DNA from: Legionellaceae bacterium
Lineage (GTDB): Bacteria; Pseudomonadota; Gammaproteobacteria; Legionellales; Legionellaceae
Reading direction: 5' to 3'
NCBI GenBank assembly: GCA_030148065.1
Contig: JASBUC010000021.1
Span: 1 to 64,000, forward strand
Length of the DNA stretch: 64,000 bases
In this document: positions 17,801-28,448 of the stretch, piece by piece
How positions within the stretch are numbered: the stretch's first letter is position 1
Layout of the letters: each line of letters begins with the position of its first letter
The notes under the pieces: generated by a model
Databases searched by the model: none
Told to the model about the DNA's origin: nothing
Seen by the model: the letters and a program-made list of their open reading frames with translations, nothing else
Position numbers and translations under genes: made by a program

Positions 17801-18250
17801 ATGACTGAACAAACTTCGGCTCAAGAACCTCAATTCATGATTCAACGTGTGTTTTTAAAAGATCTGTCTTTTGAAGCACCCACAACACCTAGCATCTTCA
17901 AAGATGAATGGAAGCCAGAAATGACGCTGGACCTAAACACAGAGCATTCAGCAATTGAAGACAAGGTTTATGAAGTTGTACTAAGCGTGCACGTCACAGT
18001 TAAAAACCAAGATAAAGTTGCCTTTATCGTCGAACTAAAGCAAGCTGGCATTTTCACCATTGAAGGCGCGGCAAACGAGCAACTGGATCACTTGCTAAAA
18101 AGCTTCTGCCCAACAATTTTATTCCCCTACGCAAGAGAAGCAGTAACAGATGCAGTCGTCAAAGGAAGCTTCCCTCAATTAGTGTTAGCCCCTGTTAATT
18201 TCGATGCCCTTTACATGCAACAAAAGCAACAAGCTGGGCAAACACAATAG
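17801..18250 (+). CDS. secB: Protein-export chaperone SecB
   Basis: Cytoplasmic tetrameric chaperone that holds preproteins unfolded and hands them to SecA. Family landmarks are FMIQRVFLKDLSFEAP at the N-terminus, the YEVVLSVHVTVK strand and CPTILFPYAREAV. The length is 149 residues. An upstream TTG (17768) is in frame, but the ATG at 17801 with AAAGGAAC seven bases before it is the clear start. It is followed after two bases by gpsA, the usual partner. Confidence 0.96.
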   Translation: MTEQTSAQEPQFMIQRVFLKDLSFEAPTTPSIFKDEWKPEMTLDLNTEHSAIEDKVYEVVLSVHVTVKNQDKVAFIVELKQAGIFTIEGAANEQLDHLLKSFCPTILFPYAREAVTDAVVKGSFPQLVLAPVNFDALYMQQKQQAGQTQ

Positions 18251-18252
18251 TC

Positions 18253-19242
18253 ATGAAAATTAGCATTCTAGGCGGTGGGTCTTGGGGAACGGCCGCCGCC
18301 ATCCATTTAGCAAAGAACCATCCTCAGGTTACCTTATACGTTCGGGATGAAGCGCAAGCAAAAAACATGCGAGAAACGCATGAGAATTCACGCTATTTGC
18401 CTGGCATAACGCTGCCTAAGAATCTGGTCATTGAATCCTCCTTACAGGCCGCCTTAAAAGACTGCACGACCCCAATCATCGCTGTGCCCAGTCATGCCTT
18501 TAGCAAACTATTAGAAGACATCTGCAAATACCATCGGCCGACCTCTATTGCTTGGCTCACCAAAGGACTGGAGCCTAAAAACAATAATTTTCTGCATAAG
18601 GTTCTGCATGAAACGGTTAAAGACACTATCCCCTTTGCCATCATTTCAGGCCCATCCTTCGCTAAAGAACTGGCGAAAGGTTTGCCAACAGCCATCATCA
18701 TTGCCAGCAATCAAGAAGACTATGCCAAATCTTTACAGGCACTCTTTCACATGCCACCGCTTCGAGCTTACCTGTCAGAAGACTACATAGGTGTACAGAT
18801 TGCCGCCACGGTTAAAAACGTACTTGCCATTGCCACTGGCATTTCGGATGGATTGCAGTTTGGCTCAAATGCGGTTGCGGCACTGATTACCCGAGGCCTG
18901 CAAGAAATGGCTAAGCTCGGGCTGGCACTTGGTGCAGAACAAGAGACGTTTTATGGCTTGGCGGGCCTGGGCGATCTGGTTCTTACTTGCACTGATGATC
19001 AGTCTCGAAATCGCCGCTTTGGTCTCTATCTTGGCCAAGGACTTTCGCCCACAGAGGCCTTTGAAAAAATTGGGCAAGTGGTTGAAGGCACCCATAACTG
19101 CAAGCTGGTCATTCAACTAGCAAAACAACACAAACTTGAACTTCCTATCATTGAAATGGTGGACAAGGTATTAGAGAATGAAGTCAATTGTGCTGACGCT
19201 GTTCAATCATTGTTGACACGCCCAGCCAAAGTTCAAGAATAA
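18253..19242 (+). CDS. gpsA: Glycerol-3-phosphate dehydrogenase [NAD(P)+]
   Basis: Makes sn-glycerol 3-phosphate from dihydroxyacetone phosphate for phospholipid synthesis. It has the N-terminal dinucleotide fold GGGSWGTAAA, GPSFAKEL and the catalytic lysine in AATVKNVLAIA, and the GLGDLVLTC motif. The length (329) is normal. It is co-transcribed with secB, and gpmI follows nine bases later. Confidence 0.97.
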   Translation: MKISILGGGSWGTAAAIHLAKNHPQVTLYVRDEAQAKNMRETHENSRYLPGITLPKNLVIESSLQAALKDCTTPIIAVPSHAFSKLLEDICKYHRPTSIAWLTKGLEPKNNNFLHKVLHETVKDTIPFAIISGPSFAKELAKGLPTAIIIASNQEDYAKSLQALFHMPPLRAYLSEDYIGVQIAATVKNVLAIATGISDGLQFGSNAVAALITRGLQEMAKLGLALGAEQETFYGLAGLGDLVLTCTDDQSRNRRFGLYLGQGLSPTEAFEKIGQVVEGTHNCKLVIQLAKQHKLELPIIEMVDKVLENEVNCADAVQSLLTRPAKVQE

Positions 19243-19250
19243 GGAAATAA

Positions 19251-20792
19251 ATGACGGACAAAAAACGTGTTGCCCTGGTTATTTTAGATGGCTGGGGTGA
19301 GAGTGGTGATGAGCAGTTTAATGCCATTGCCAAAGCACAAACACCCAACTGGAATTGGTTAAAAAAACATGCTCTAACAAGCCAACTAAAGGCAAGCGGC
19401 CGCCAGGTTGGATTGCCAGATGGTCAGATGGGAAACTCCGAAGTGGGCCACATGCACATTGGTGCTGGTCGCGTTGTCAATCAAGATTTAACTAGGATTA
19501 GCCTTGCTTGCCAACGACAAGAACTTGGCCGCTTACCGCCATTAAGCCAAGCCATCCAGGCTGCAAAAAAACGACAAAGTGCCATTCATATCCTTGGCCT
19601 TTTATCCGAAGGTGGTGTGCATTCTCATCAGGATCATCTTTTTGCTCTTCTAGAAACCTTAAACGCACAAGGGGTTAAGCAAGTCTTCGTTCACCTTATA
19701 TTAGACGGACGTGACACACCGCCAAAATCAGCTCTTGCCTCGATTGCACAATTAGAGTTGCTGCTTAAAAAACACCAAATGGGTAAGATTGCCTCCTTAG
19801 CCGGTCGTTTCTATGCGATGGACCGAGACAAACGTTGGGAACGAGTTGAGCGCGCCTATCAAACGCTTTGCAATGGTTCTAAAACAACACTCTCGGCTGT
19901 TGATGCTGTCAATCAAGCTTATAATGAGGCACTCACCGATGAGTTTATTAAACCAACTGCCTTAAAAGATTATCAGGCCATCGAGCAGGACTCGCTGGTG
20001 ATTAATTTTAATTTTCGCTCTGATCGCATGCGTGAATTAAGTCAGGCCCTAACAGAAACTCATTTTGAAGGCTTTGATCGTAAGCATGCCCCAACGATTC
20101 ATTACCTCACCTTCACAGAATACCATCCCGAATTAAAAGCCGAGATTCTCTTTCCTCCTCAGGACATAAAAAATACTCTGGGTGAAATTTTAAGCGCTCA
20201 TCAGCTTGCACAATTTCGCATTGCAGAAACTGAAAAATATGCGCACGTTACCTTCTTCTTTAATGGCGGCCAAGATGAGCCCTTTCCTTTAGAAACGAGA
20301 CAACTCATCCCCTCCCCAAAGGTGAAAACCTACGATCTGAAACCAGAGATGAGCGCTTATGCGGTGAGTGAGGCTCTATGCTCTGCCATTTCAAAAAAGA
20401 GCTACTCTTTTTTACTCTGTAACTTTGCCAATGCGGACATGGTTGGACACACAGGAAATTTTGAGGCAACCGTTAAAGCCATTGAAGCAGTGGATGATTG
20501 TTTAGGCGATGTCATAAAGGCCTGCAAAGAGACTCAAACAGACTTATTAATTACCGCCGATCATGGCAATGCTGAGAGCATGTTTGATGAGACTACCGGC
20601 CAGCCCCATACCGCTCATACAAAAAATTTGGTGCCCTTTATTTACCTAGGACAGGCTGCAACCCTTGCAAAAGATGATGCCTCCTTACAAGATATTAGTC
20701 CTACGGTGTTAACCCTATTAGAATTAGATAAGCCTGCAGAACTCTGTGGGCAATCAATCATTCTGCGAGCAAGGCATGAACCATCGAACTAG
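19251..20792 (+). CDS. gpmI: 2,3-bisphosphoglycerate-independent phosphoglycerate mutase
   Basis: Interconverts 3- and 2-phosphoglycerate, a manganese-dependent enzyme of glycolysis and gluconeogenesis. The metal/phosphoserine motif GQMGNSEVGH is near residues 57-66, LDGRDTPP and SLAGRFYAMDRD follow, and the C-terminal metal site is visible as DMVGHTG and ADHGNAE. The length (513) is normal. The ATG has AAGGAAA just upstream. Its end overlaps the envC-like gene by 17 bases, the common gpmI-envC pairing. Confidence 0.97.
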   Translation: MTDKKRVALVILDGWGESGDEQFNAIAKAQTPNWNWLKKHALTSQLKASGRQVGLPDGQMGNSEVGHMHIGAGRVVNQDLTRISLACQRQELGRLPPLSQAIQAAKKRQSAIHILGLLSEGGVHSHQDHLFALLETLNAQGVKQVFVHLILDGRDTPPKSALASIAQLELLLKKHQMGKIASLAGRFYAMDRDKRWERVERAYQTLCNGSKTTLSAVDAVNQAYNEALTDEFIKPTALKDYQAIEQDSLVINFNFRSDRMRELSQALTETHFEGFDRKHAPTIHYLTFTEYHPELKAEILFPPQDIKNTLGEILSAHQLAQFRIAETEKYAHVTFFFNGGQDEPFPLETRQLIPSPKVKTYDLKPEMSAYAVSEALCSAISKKSYSFLLCNFANADMVGHTGNFEATVKAIEAVDDCLGDVIKACKETQTDLLITADHGNAESMFDETTGQPHTAHTKNLVPFIYLGQAATLAKDDASLQDISPTVLTLLELDKPAELCGQSIILRARHEPSN

Positions 20793-21933
20793 CGCTTTTA
20801 GCACATTACTGAGCTCTGCTTTTATTCTGCTTTGCTTTTCGTCTCCGTTACAGGCAGACACTCACGAGAACTCAAGTCAACGTCTGATGCAACTTGAAAA
20901 AGAGCTTGATGCCCTGTTCTCAAAACAAAAAAGCACCAAACAACAAGAAAATAATACGCTTGCCATCCTAAAGAATATCGATAAAAAAATTGGGCTGCTT
21001 GCGGAGAAGCTGTTAATTAATGCCAAGCAAGTTGATCAAAGCCAAGTGCTGCTTAATAATTTAAAAAAAGAAGAAGACCTTCTGCAGAAAGAGGCAAGCA
21101 CCCAAACAGCCTTGCTCGAAAAACATTTAATGAGTGCCTATGAAATGGGGCGCTACCCACTAATAAAGGTGTTTTTAAACGAAGAAAATCCACAAGTGAT
21201 GGATAGGCTCGCGAGCTACTACAGTTATTTAAATAAAGCACGCCTGGATGTTATTATTGCTCTGCAAAAAAACCAAACGAGACTAACAAAACTAAAAGAA
21301 ACCAGAGAAGCAGAACTAAAAACGCTTAGAGCCTTGCAAGAGCAAGAACTTACTGAGCAAACAGAATTAAAAAAAGAGCAGAACAAGCAGTCAGCTCTTG
21401 CCAATCGATTAAGACAATCCATCCTCACCCAAAATTCACAAATTGCTTTTACTCAAAAAAGCAAGCGAGCGCTCGAGAAGATCCTTTCGCAAACACCACA
21501 AAATGCCTACCCACGACCGCAAGCACCTTTTTCAAGAATGCAATACAAACTCACGTGGCCAACTAAAGGCTTATTAAGTGATCTCTATGGAAAGACCATC
21601 ACTGGCACCAGTCTAAAACACAGCGGCGTTGAAATTCTAGCGCCTGAGAACCAACCCATCGTGGCTGTTTATCCGGGGGTTGTGGTCTTTTCAGATTGGC
21701 TGCGAGGGTTTGGTTTAATCACCATTATTGATCATGGCCTGGGTTTTATGACCCTCTATGCCCACAATCAGAGTCTACTCAAACGACAAGGTGAGCAGGT
21801 CTCAATGGGCGAAGAAATTGCAACCGTTGGCCACACTGGCGGCCAACAAGAAAACGGTGTCTACTTTGAAATTCGAAAAAATGGCCGCCCAGTCGATCCA
21901 CTACGCTGGCTACTTCCAGAAAAGCTAAGCTAG
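20776..21933 (+). CDS. envC: EnvC-like murein hydrolase activator
   Basis: A 385-residue periplasmic protein with a signal peptide (LLSSAFILLCFSSPLQA), a long coiled coil (about 30-235), and a C-terminal LytM/M23 domain. The zinc ligands of active M23 enzymes are degraded: HSGVE in place of HxGxD and YFEIR in place of HFEIR, as in E. coli EnvC. It should therefore activate amidases at the division septum rather than cut murein itself. I chose ATG 20776, inside the end of gpmI, over 20746 because it begins the signal peptide. Confidence 0.9.
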   Translation: MNHRTSAFSTLLSSAFILLCFSSPLQADTHENSSQRLMQLEKELDALFSKQKSTKQQENNTLAILKNIDKKIGLLAEKLLINAKQVDQSQVLLNNLKKEEDLLQKEASTQTALLEKHLMSAYEMGRYPLIKVFLNEENPQVMDRLASYYSYLNKARLDVIIALQKNQTRLTKLKETREAELKTLRALQEQELTEQTELKKEQNKQSALANRLRQSILTQNSQIAFTQKSKRALEKILSQTPQNAYPRPQAPFSRMQYKLTWPTKGLLSDLYGKTITGTSLKHSGVEILAPENQPIVAVYPGVVVFSDWLRGFGLITIIDHGLGFMTLYAHNQSLLKRQGEQVSMGEEIATVGHTGGQQENGVYFEIRKNGRPVDPLRWLLPEKLS

Positions 21934-22148
21934 GGCCCAAGTTTGCAACAGGCGCCAAAAGCGGCCATCCCTCTAACACCAGAACGAAACCTGCCAACTA
22001 GAACCTCGGAGGATGAGTCGATTTTGGTGCCTGTTGGACGAACGCTGTGAGAAAAAAGCGCAGTGTGCTGCTGCACATGAGCACCTTTTTCGAGCAGGGT
22101 TCGTTCAATAGGGAGGAAAAGTGGCCATCCCTAGCTAAGTATATAGAT
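21934..22148. other. Structured intergenic region with interleaved inverted repeats
   Basis: A 215-base gap between convergent envC and sucD. CAACAGGCGCCAAAA (21946-21960) is the inverse of TTTTGGTGCCTGTTG (22022-22036) with one mismatch. GAACGAAACCTGC (21982-21994) is the inverse of GCAGGGTTCGTTC (22094-22106) with one mismatch, and the two pairs interlock like a pseudoknot. GGCCATCCCT also occurs directly repeated at 21963-21972 and 22123-22132. No coding frame of interest is present. It could be a structured RNA, a decayed mobile element or a double terminator. Confidence 0.6.
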
Positions 22149-23024
22149 CTACCAGCCAGTGACTTCGGCCAACGCCTCCCCCAAATCCGCAGGCGAACGC
22201 ACGGTTTTAACGCCGGCTTTTTCAAGTGCTCTAAATTTATCATCGGCGGTCCCTTTACCACCAGCAATAATCGCACCCGCATGCCCCATACGCTTACCAG
22301 GAGGAGCCGTAACACCAGCAATATAAGAAACCATAGGCTTTGTGACATTGCCTTGAATGAATTCAGCCGCTTCTTCTTCAGCGCTGCCGCCAATTTCACC
22401 AACCATCACAATCGCTTCTGTCTCTGGATCGTCTTCAAAGAGCTCGAGCGCATCGATGAAGCTCATACCAGGAATTGGATCGCCACCAATGCCAATGCAG
22501 GTGCTTTGGCCATAGCCTTTATCAGTGGTTTGCTTAACCGCCTCATAGGTCAGCGTTCCTGAACGAGATACCACCCCAACTTTCCCTTTCAAGTGAATGT
22601 TGCCAGGCATAATGCCCATCTTACATTCATCTGGGGTAATAATGCCTGGGCAGTTTGGACCAATTAAACGGGCAATCGAATTAGATTCTAAATAGACTTT
22701 CACATCCAACATATCAAGCGTTGGTACGCCTTCGGTGATGCAAACGATGAGCTCAATGCCTGCATCCGCAGCTTCTAAAATTGAGTCTTTGCAAAAAGGT
22801 GCTGGCACATAAATAACCGAGGCATTGGCACCAGTTTCAATAACAGCTTCTTCTACGGTGTTAAAAACAGGCAAACCCAAATGCTCTTGCCCGCCTTTAC
22901 CAGGTGTCACCCCACCTACCATTTTGGTGCCATAAGCAATGGCCTGCTCTGAATGATACGTTCCTTGCTTGCCAGTAAAACCCTGACATAAAACTTTAGT
23001 TTCTTTATTAATTAATACACTCAT
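22149..23024 (-). CDS. sucD: Succinate-CoA ligase, alpha subunit
   Basis: Catalytic subunit of succinyl-CoA synthetase in the TCA cycle. It has CoA-binding [14 protein letters not shown], the GPNCPG loop, and GHAGAI with the histidine that is phosphorylated during turnover. The length is 291. It begins two bases after the stop of sucC and is the last gene of the operon. Confidence 0.97.
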   Translation of the reverse strand: MSVLINKETKVLCQGFTGKQGTYHSEQAIAYGTKMVGGVTPGKGGQEHLGLPVFNTVEEAVIETGANASVIYVPAPFCKDSILEAADAGIELIVCITEGVPTLDMLDVKVYLESNSIARLIGPNCPGIITPDECKMGIMPGNIHLKGKVGVVSRSGTLTYEAVKQTTDKGYGQSTCIGIGGDPIPGMSFIDALELFEDDPETEAIVMVGEIGGSAEEEAAEFIQGNVTKPMVSYIAGVTAPPGKRMGHAGAIIAGGKGTADDKFRALEKAGVKTVRSPADLGEALAEVTGW

Positions 23025-23026
23025 TT

Positions 23027-24190
23027 TTATTCTCCAACTGCCGCCACAATTTTCTTCGCAGCGTCGGTTAAACTGGTTGCTGGAATAATGTTTAGATCAC
23101 TCTCACCAAGCTTTTCAGCACCGAGTGTTGCGTTGTTGCCTTCTAAGCGAACCACCACAGGGATGCTAACGCCAACCTCAGATACCGCGGCCATAATACC
23201 TTCTGCAATTAAATCACAGCGCACGATGCCGCCAAAAATATTCACTAAAATGCCTTTGACGTTTTCATCCGATAAAATAATTTTAAATGCTTCAGTGACT
23301 CGCTCTTGGGTGGCACCACCACCAACGTCTAAGAAGTTAGCAGGCTCACCACCATGCAGTTTAATCACATCCATGGTAGCCATGGCAAGGCCTGCCCCGT
23401 TGACCATGCAACCAATTTTACCATCAAGCGGAATGTAATTTAATTCCCACTCATGAGCATGGTTTTCACGCTCATTTTCTTGGCTTGGGTCGCGCATGCC
23501 TTTTAGTTCTGGCTGTCTGTAGAGCGCATTGTCATCGATGTTGACCTTACCATCGATGCACAATAAATCACCTCCTTTAGTAACCACTAAAGGATTAATT
23601 TCTAAAAGACTAAAGTCACGTTCAACAAACATTTTACCAAGGTTCATAAGCATCATAGTAAACTGCTTGATTTGATTGCCTTCTAAACCAAGCTTAAAGG
23701 CCACATCCCGACCCTGAAATGGCATCACGCCAACCAGTGGATCAATCTCAACCTGAAAAATTTTCTCTGGGGTTTCTTCTGCAACCTTCTCAATGTCCAT
23801 ACCACCTTCGGTTGATGCCATGAAAATAAGACGTTGACTCGCCCGATCAATCAAAGCACTTAAATAGAGTTCTCGATCGATGTCACAGGTCTCTTCCACC
23901 AACACAGAATTAACCGGTTGACCATTGGCATCGGTTTGATAGGTGACAAGATTTGTGCCAAGTATGCTTTGTACGTACTCGCTTAATTCTTCTTTACTAG
24001 AGGTAAGCTTCACACCACCGGCTTTTCCACGACCACCTGCGTGTACTTGCGCTTTAGCCACCACCGTTTTAGTCGACAGAAGTTGGCTCACTCGTACGGC
24101 ATCATCTGGTGTGTAGGCGACTTCTCCTTTAGGAACAGGGAGATTGTACTCAGCAAACAATTGTTTTGCTTGAAATTCATGCAAATTCAT
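23027..24190 (-). CDS. sucC: Succinate-CoA ligase [ADP-forming], beta subunit
   Basis: ATP-grasp subunit of succinyl-CoA synthetase, 387 residues. N-terminal [12 protein letters not shown] is typical; [14 protein letters not shown] lies in the nucleotide site and the late [11 protein letters not shown] motif binds succinate. It starts with a good AAAGGT site after an 84-base gap that contains a strong hairpin separating sucAB from sucCD. Confidence 0.97.
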   Translation of the reverse strand: MNLHEFQAKQLFAEYNLPVPKGEVAYTPDDAVRVSQLLSTKTVVAKAQVHAGGRGKAGGVKLTSSKEELSEYVQSILGTNLVTYQTDANGQPVNSVLVEETCDIDRELYLSALIDRASQRLIFMASTEGGMDIEKVAEETPEKIFQVEIDPLVGVMPFQGRDVAFKLGLEGNQIKQFTMMLMNLGKMFVERDFSLLEINPLVVTKGGDLLCIDGKVNIDDNALYRQPELKGMRDPSQENERENHAHEWELNYIPLDGKIGCMVNGAGLAMATMDVIKLHGGEPANFLDVGGGATQERVTEAFKIILSDENVKGILVNIFGGIVRCDLIAEGIMAAVSEVGVSIPVVVRLEGNNATLGAEKLGESDLNIIPATSLTDAAKKIVAAVGE

Positions 24191-24223
24191 AGTTTTTACC
24201 TTTGTTAATTTAATAAAAATAAA

Positions 24224-24256
24224 CCACCGACTCGAGGGTTACGCTCGAGGCGGTGG
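24224..24256 (-). terminator. Intercistronic hairpin between sucB and sucC
   Basis: CCACCG (24224-24229) pairs with CGGTGG (24251-24256), and CTCGAG (24231-24236) with CTCGAG (24244-24249), around a seven-base loop. Read on the minus strand, a run of TTTATTTTTATT follows. It probably acts as a partial terminator or processing site that adjusts the ratio of sucAB to sucCD mRNA, since the gene order implies one operon. Confidence 0.7.
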
Positions 24257-24274
24257 TCTCAAAAATACGTCTCT

Positions 24275-25489
24275 CTATAAGTTCAATAATAATCGACTTG
24301 GATCTTCTAAGAACGATTTTACGCTCACTAAGAATTGAACGGACTCTTTACCATCAATCAAACGATGATCGTAGGACATGGCAACATACATCATGGGTCG
24401 AATGACAATTTCACCATTTTCAACCACAGGTCGCTGCTCAATTTTATGCATGCCAAGAATGGCTGTTTGTGGCGGGTTTAAAATGGGGGTTGAAAGCAAA
24501 GAGCCAAAGACCCCACCATTGGTAATGGTAAACGTCCCACCTTGCATTTCTTCAATGGCAAGCTTACCTTCTCGAGCACGGCTAGCACTGTCATTAATCG
24601 ATTGCTCAATTTCTGCCATGCTCATTAAGTTGACGTCTCGAAGCACTGGCACAACCAAGCCCCGCTCGGTTGAAACCGCAATGCCTATATCATAGAAACC
24701 ATGATAGACCACATCATTGCCATCGATGGAAGCATTGACCGCTGGAAACTTTTTAAGTGACTCGGTCACAGCTTTGGAGAAAAAGGACATAAAGCCTAAC
24801 TTCACGCCATGCTCTTTCTCAAAGCGGTCTTTGTATTTTGCTCGCAAATCCATGACCGCTTTTAAATTAACTTCGTTAAAAGTAGTTAGCATGGCTGCAT
24901 TGTGTTGAGCTTGCACCAAACGCTCTGCAATTTTGGCACGAAGTCTGGTCATCGGCACCCGCTTTTGCTCTCGGCCTTCTAAGTCTATTGACACCTGAGG
25001 TGCTGCAGGCTTTGCAGTGCTTACAGGGGAAGAACTAGTCGTGGTTAAGTCAGTTGCAAGAATTTGACCGTGTTTGCCACTGCCTTGGACGTCTGATGCA
25101 CTTAGGTCTTTTTGAGCCATGGTGCGACGAACCGACGGGCTTGCTGGGGTTGAGGAATCCGCTGAGGAAGAGGCACTTGCCACCTCAGGGCTTTCTACTT
25201 TGCTCGCAGTCTTAGCTGGCTCACTTTTTGCCGGTGCAGAGGTACTTGCGCCTGCCGCACTCAAGGTTGCTAACACATCATCTGACACCACTGTTGCGCC
25301 TTCTGCTTGTATGATTTCAGCCAGTACGCCGTCCTCAGGAGCGGGCACTTCTAAGACCACTTTATCGGTTTCTAGCTCAACTAAGGTCTCATCGCGTGTT
25401 ACAGAATCCCCAGCTTTTTTATGCCAGTTCACGACCGTTGCATCGGCAACAGACTCGGGTAAAACTGGAACTTTTATCTCTGTACTCAT
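24275..25489 (-). CDS. sucB: Dihydrolipoamide succinyltransferase (E2 of 2-oxoglutarate dehydrogenase)
   Basis: Core of the 2-oxoglutarate dehydrogenase complex. A single N-terminal lipoyl domain carries the lipoylated lysine in ETDKVVLEV (about Lys43). An Ala/Ser/Pro-rich linker (about 80-115), an E1/E3-binding domain ([10 protein letters not shown]) and the catalytic acyltransferase domain follow; the active-site motif YDHRLIDG is near the end. The length is 404. It lies 19 bases downstream of sucA. Confidence 0.97.
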   Translation of the reverse strand: MSTEIKVPVLPESVADATVVNWHKKAGDSVTRDETLVELETDKVVLEVPAPEDGVLAEIIQAEGATVVSDDVLATLSAAGASTSAPAKSEPAKTASKVESPEVASASSSADSSTPASPSVRRTMAQKDLSASDVQGSGKHGQILATDLTTTSSSPVSTAKPAAPQVSIDLEGREQKRVPMTRLRAKIAERLVQAQHNAAMLTTFNEVNLKAVMDLRAKYKDRFEKEHGVKLGFMSFFSKAVTESLKKFPAVNASIDGNDVVYHGFYDIGIAVSTERGLVVPVLRDVNLMSMAEIEQSINDSASRAREGKLAIEEMQGGTFTITNGGVFGSLLSTPILNPPQTAILGMHKIEQRPVVENGEIVIRPMMYVAMSYDHRLIDGKESVQFLVSVKSFLEDPSRLLLNL

Positions 25490-25508
25490 AGATCCTCTCT
25501 TAAATTTT

Positions 25509-28319
25509 TTATCGTTTGCTAACCATTAAGGCTTGTTCAACCAAGGCTTTTTGCTGCTTCGCATGCAGTTTTGCACTACCAACAGCTGGCGCTGCACAAA
25601 ATTCACGCCCCACATAACTTAGTTCTTGCCAGTGATTAAGGCTTGCCCTCATATGATGAGAAGAGCAATACCAAGCCCCCTGGTTTTTAGGCTCTTCTTG
25701 GCACCAAACTACTTCTTTGGCTTGCTCATACTCCCCCAAGATTTCTTTTAAGCGCTCTTTCGGAAATGGGTAGAGCTGCTCAACCCGAACAAGCGCAACA
25801 TCATTGATCTCTTGCTCTCGACGCCAAGCCAGTAAATCATAATAAACCTTACCACTACAGAGTACGACTCTCTTAACCTCAGCAGGGTTGAGCTCATCAA
25901 TTTCAGGAATGACATTATGAAATTGACCTTCACTTAAATCTTCTAAAGGAGAGACCGCAAGCTTATGACGCAACAAACTCTTAGGCGTCATCACAATTAA
26001 CGGTTTGCGGTAGTCTCGAATCATTTGTCGTCTTAGTAAATGGAAGATTTGCGACGGCGTTGTCGGCACACAAACTTGCATGTTGTTCTGCGCACAAAGC
26101 TGTAGATAACGCTCAAGTCTTGCAGAGGAATGCTCAGGGCCCTGGCCTTCGAAGCCGTGAGGCAAAAACATCACCAAACCACAAAGACGCCCCCACTTTT
26201 GCTCACCAGAGCTGATAAACTGATCAATCACCACTTGCGCACCATTGGCAAAGTCACCAAACTGTGCTTCCCAAATTACCAAGGCATTGGGTTCTGCGGC
26301 CGAAAAACCATACTCAAAGCCGAGCACCCCTTCCTCAGATAACACCGAATCAATCACAATAAACTGCTTTTGGCGCTCGCTGATGTGCTGCAGCGGCACG
26401 TATTCTTGCACACTCTCAGCACAATGAATGGCCGCATGCCGGTGGGCAAAGGTTCCACGTCCAGAGTCTTGCCCGGATAAACGTACCGCAAAGCCCTCAT
26501 CAACTAAACTGGCATAAGCCATGGTCTCAGCAAAGCCCCAGTTCATGGCAAGCTCACCTTTGGCCATCTTTTCTCGGTCTTGGTAGAGACGCTTAACCAC
26601 GGGGTGGAGTACAAAACCTTCAGGCAGCTCTCTTAATGTTTGGTCATACGATCTAATTTTTTCTAAGGCAACGGTGGTATCAGCCGGATCGGTCCAAGAC
26701 GCTGCCAAATATTTTTTCCAACCTATGTGAATCTTGCCCTCAAACTCTCCTTCTGCAAACTCAACCAAGGTTTTACCACGCTCTAGTGATTTACGATAAT
26801 CACTCATCAAGGCATCTGCCTCTTCTTGACTGATTAACCCTTCTGCGATTAATTTATCCGCATAGAGTTCGCGCGTTCTTTTAAGAGCCTTAATCACTTG
26901 ATACATCTTAGGCTGAGTGACCGACGGTTCGTCGGCCTCGTTGTGGCCATGACGGCGGTAACACACTAAATCAATCACCACATCGCGCTTAAACTTCATG
27001 CGATAGTCAAAGGCTATTTTGGTGGCAAACAACACGTCTTCTGGGCTGTCGCCATTTACATGTAAGATGGGTGCTCCCACCATTTTCGCAACATCGGTAC
27101 AATAGAGGGTCGAACGTGCATCGAGCGGGTTACTGGTGGTAAAACCAACTTGGTTGTTGACGACGATGTGGATGGTGCCACCGACTGAGTAGCCTCGAGC
27201 CTGTGAAAAGTTAAAGGTTTCCATGACCACCCCTTGCCCTGCAAAGGCGGCATCCCCATGAATGACCACTGGCACCACTTGTTTTTTATCTTCTAAATCA
27301 TCTCGTCGTCGTTGTCTGGAACGAACAGAGCCTTGCACAACGGGTGCAATGATTTCCAAATGAGAGGGGTTAAAACCAAGAGCCAAATGAACCCCACCAT
27401 GACGGGTCTTAATGTCAGATGAAAAGCCCATGTGATATTTCACATCGCCTGATAGCTCCGATTCATTCTTCCCTTCAAACTCCTGAAAAATCTCTTCAGG
27501 GGCCTTACCAAGGACGTTGACCAAGACATTCAAACGACCCCGGTGAGCCATGCCAATGACGATTTCTCGTACCTTTCGCTCACCACCTTCGCGGACAATT
27601 TCTTGCAACATGGGTATTAAGCTGCAGCCGCCTTCGAGTGAAAAACGCTTTTGTCCCACGTATTTGGTGTGGAGAAAACGCTCCAAGCCCTCAGCAGAAC
27701 TTAAATCCTTTAATAAATGCATTTTCTCATCAGCACTAAAAGAAAACTCACCGCGATTTGATTCAAGTCTTGATTGCAGCCAACTGACCTCATCATGATC
27801 GCCAATGTGCAAATATTCAACACCCAAATTGCCGCAGTAAATGTTCTCAAAGGTAGCAATAATCTCTTGTAGAGACAGGCTAACCTGTTCATTCGCAATC
27901 TTGACCGTAAAGGTTTGGCTTAAATCACTGTTAGACAAGCCATGGTGGGCAAGACTCAACCGTTCAACCGGTTTTCGTTCCACCAAATTTAAGGGATCCA
28001 GAGAGGCTTTTAGGTGCCCGTATAAACGATAAGCATGAATCAGACTTTGCACCGCATTGTCTTTCCCATCATGACTCACCACGGGCGCTGACACGCTTGG
28101 TCTTGCCTTTGCTTTATGTAAAAAATACGTTCTTAAGTCCTTATGAGAGACCTCCGTGGTCTCATTTGACTCAGACAATCCTGCAAAAAAGCTCTGCCAT
28201 TCCTCCGGAACGCTAGAAGGCGCCTGTAGATAGCGCTCATATAAGTCATCAACGTAGGCCATGCTTTCCCCAGAAATGTGGGAAAAGAGCCATTGCTCGT
28301 TCATGTTCGTGCTTGTCAT
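25509..28319 (-). CDS. sucA: 2-oxoglutarate dehydrogenase E1
   Basis: Thiamine diphosphate-dependent decarboxylase of the 2-oxoglutarate dehydrogenase complex, about 936 residues. Landmarks are [28 protein letters not shown] (ThDP and magnesium), the GHNEADEPS motif and [12 protein letters not shown] in the pyrimidine domain. A TTG at 28331 would add four residues; ATG 28319 lies just two bases after GTGAGG, and ATG 28304 is a further option, so the exact start is open. A 129-base gap separates it from sdhB and may hold a secondary promoter (TATAAT-like on the minus strand near 28351). Confidence 0.95.
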   Translation of the reverse strand: MTSTNMNEQWLFSHISGESMAYVDDLYERYLQAPSSVPEEWQSFFAGLSESNETTEVSHKDLRTYFLHKAKARPSVSAPVVSHDGKDNAVQSLIHAYRLYGHLKASLDPLNLVERKPVERLSLAHHGLSNSDLSQTFTVKIANEQVSLSLQEIIATFENIYCGNLGVEYLHIGDHDEVSWLQSRLESNRGEFSFSADEKMHLLKDLSSAEGLERFLHTKYVGQKRFSLEGGCSLIPMLQEIVREGGERKVREIVIGMAHRGRLNVLVNVLGKAPEEIFQEFEGKNESELSGDVKYHMGFSSDIKTRHGGVHLALGFNPSHLEIIAPVVQGSVRSRQRRRDDLEDKKQVVPVVIHGDAAFAGQGVVMETFNFSQARGYSVGGTIHIVVNNQVGFTTSNPLDARSTLYCTDVAKMVGAPILHVNGDSPEDVLFATKIAFDYRMKFKRDVVIDLVCYRRHGHNEADEPSVTQPKMYQVIKALKRTRELYADKLIAEGLISQEEADALMSDYRKSLERGKTLVEFAEGEFEGKIHIGWKKYLAASWTDPADTTVALEKIRSYDQTLRELPEGFVLHPVVKRLYQDREKMAKGELAMNWGFAETMAYASLVDEGFAVRLSGQDSGRGTFAHRHAAIHCAESVQEYVPLQHISERQKQFIVIDSVLSEEGVLGFEYGFSAAEPNALVIWEAQFGDFANGAQVVIDQFISSGEQKWGRLCGLVMFLPHGFEGQGPEHSSARLERYLQLCAQNNMQVCVPTTPSQIFHLLRRQMIRDYRKPLIVMTPKSLLRHKLAVSPLEDLSEGQFHNVIPEIDELNPAEVKRVVLCSGKVYYDLLAWRREQEINDVALVRVEQLYPFPKERLKEILGEYEQAKEVVWCQEEPKNQGAWYCSSHHMRASLNHWQELSYVGREFCAAPAVGSAKLHAKQQKALVEQALMVSKR

Positions 28320-28448
28320 AACCTCACCCAAAATTAATACGATGTGTTTCTTTATTATAAACTATGTTTTGTTTTTTTCTTGCTTCAAACATCCTTGTTG
28401 GGTACCCAGCCAATCGTGGTGTCGATCCATGATTGTTTCACGCAAACC

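Noticed and set aside
20776-21933. Active M23 metalloendopeptidase
   Set aside because: The zinc-ligand positions are changed (HxGxE, YFEIR), the same state as EnvC, so an activator role is the better reading.
21934-22148. tmRNA, RNase P or 6S RNA in the envC-sucD gap
   Set aside because: None of the conserved sequence blocks of those RNAs could be found, and the gap is too short for RNase P or tmRNA.
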